Positions 5,130-5,240 of a DNA stretch of 5,240 nt are shown here, in pieces. Position 1 is the stretch's first letter; each line of letters begins with the position of its first letter. The stretch is from assembly GCA_024691045.1 (NCBI GenBank), contig JAILOC010000093.1, positions 1 through 5,240 on the forward strand, in the 5' to 3' direction. Below the pieces are notes generated by a model. The model made no database searches, was not told where the DNA came from, and saw only the letters and a list, made by a program, of their open reading frames with translations. Source of the DNA: Lachnospiraceae bacterium. GTDB lineage: Bacteria; Bacillota_A; Clostridia; Lachnospirales; Lachnospiraceae. The translations under genes were made by a program, and so were the position numbers.

Positions 5130-5240
5130 ATGGGACTTATTAGCGCTGCAATGGCTGCCGCAGGCGGAACACTTGCCGATCAGTGGCTCGAGTTTTTCTA
5201 CTGCGATTCAATGCCTAACGATGTGCTTCTTACCAAGGGC
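5130..5240 (+). CDS. 5' end of an SPFH-domain (YdjI-like, 'virion core protein') gene
   Basis: The first 37 codons are in the window and the frame runs off the right edge. The N-terminus, MGLISAAMAAAGGTLADQW followed by LEFFYCDSMPNDVLLTKG, matches the opening I know for YdjI-type SPFH proteins of Firmicutes: a small glycine/alanine stretch, LADQW, then F-YCD-x-(M/L)P-x-DVL and KG. In that family an SPFH/band-7 domain follows, often with a C-terminal zinc-ribbon or glycine-rich part. Members are membrane-associated and in B. subtilis are linked to envelope stress; the exact role is uncertain. The start is well supported by AGGAGGG (5116-5122) seven bases upstream of ATG. It has its own promoter and a roughly 78-base leader, and shares an intergenic region containing an inverted repeat with the divergent response-regulator gene. 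The rest of the protein is not visible. Confidence 0.82.
   Translation, partial: MGLISAAMAAAGGTLADQWLEFFYCDSMPNDVLLTKG

Overview
The window looks like a chromosomal segment of a low-to-mid GC Firmicute, most likely a clostridial gut or rumen relative (Lachnospiraceae/Oscillospiraceae type). This rests on sigma-A-like promoters, strong AGGAGG-type ribosome sites, a DUF1836 protein, a YdjI-like SPFH protein and SpoIIE/RsbW-type signalling genes. The taxon is an inference; no rRNA or other marker is present. I see no mobile element, CRISPR array, tRNA or rRNA.

Layout. (1) Bases 1-2225, plus strand: the tail of an unidentified gene overlaps by ATGA a membrane-bound PP2C/SpoIIE-type phosphatase with an extracellular sensor and a probable HAMP linker. 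Three bases later comes a small RsbW/SpoIIAB-like ATPase. Together they form two parts of a partner-switching circuit; no STAS anti-anti-sigma protein or sigma factor is visible here. A strong two-way hairpin at 2243-2268 ends the operon. (2) Bases 2273-4138: a minus-strand ion-transporter-superfamily permease (ArsB/NhaD/SLC13-like) is divergent from a plus-strand DUF1836 protein with a MerR-like N-terminal half. Both promoters lie in the 105 bases between them. A second two-way hairpin at 4154-4178 separates the DUF1836 gene from the next, convergent gene. (3) Bases 4184-5240: a minus-strand stand-alone response regulator (a degenerate receiver followed by a complete one) is divergent from the start of an SPFH-domain gene, with a 9+9 base inverted repeat between them.

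The most notable features are regulatory. The permease, DUF1836 and response-regulator genes each have a good sigma-A-like promoter whose -10 box ends exactly 7 bases before the start codon, with no Shine-Dalgarno sequence, so all three look leaderless. The RsbW-like and SPFH genes have ordinary ribosome sites. The DUF1836 promoter also carries a perfect 10+1+10 palindrome filling the space between its -35 and -10 boxes, which suggests dimeric regulation, possibly by the DUF1836 protein itself. The two intergenic terminators share a sequence family, with a GGGGACGGT/ACCGTCCCC stem preceded by AGGATAAA.
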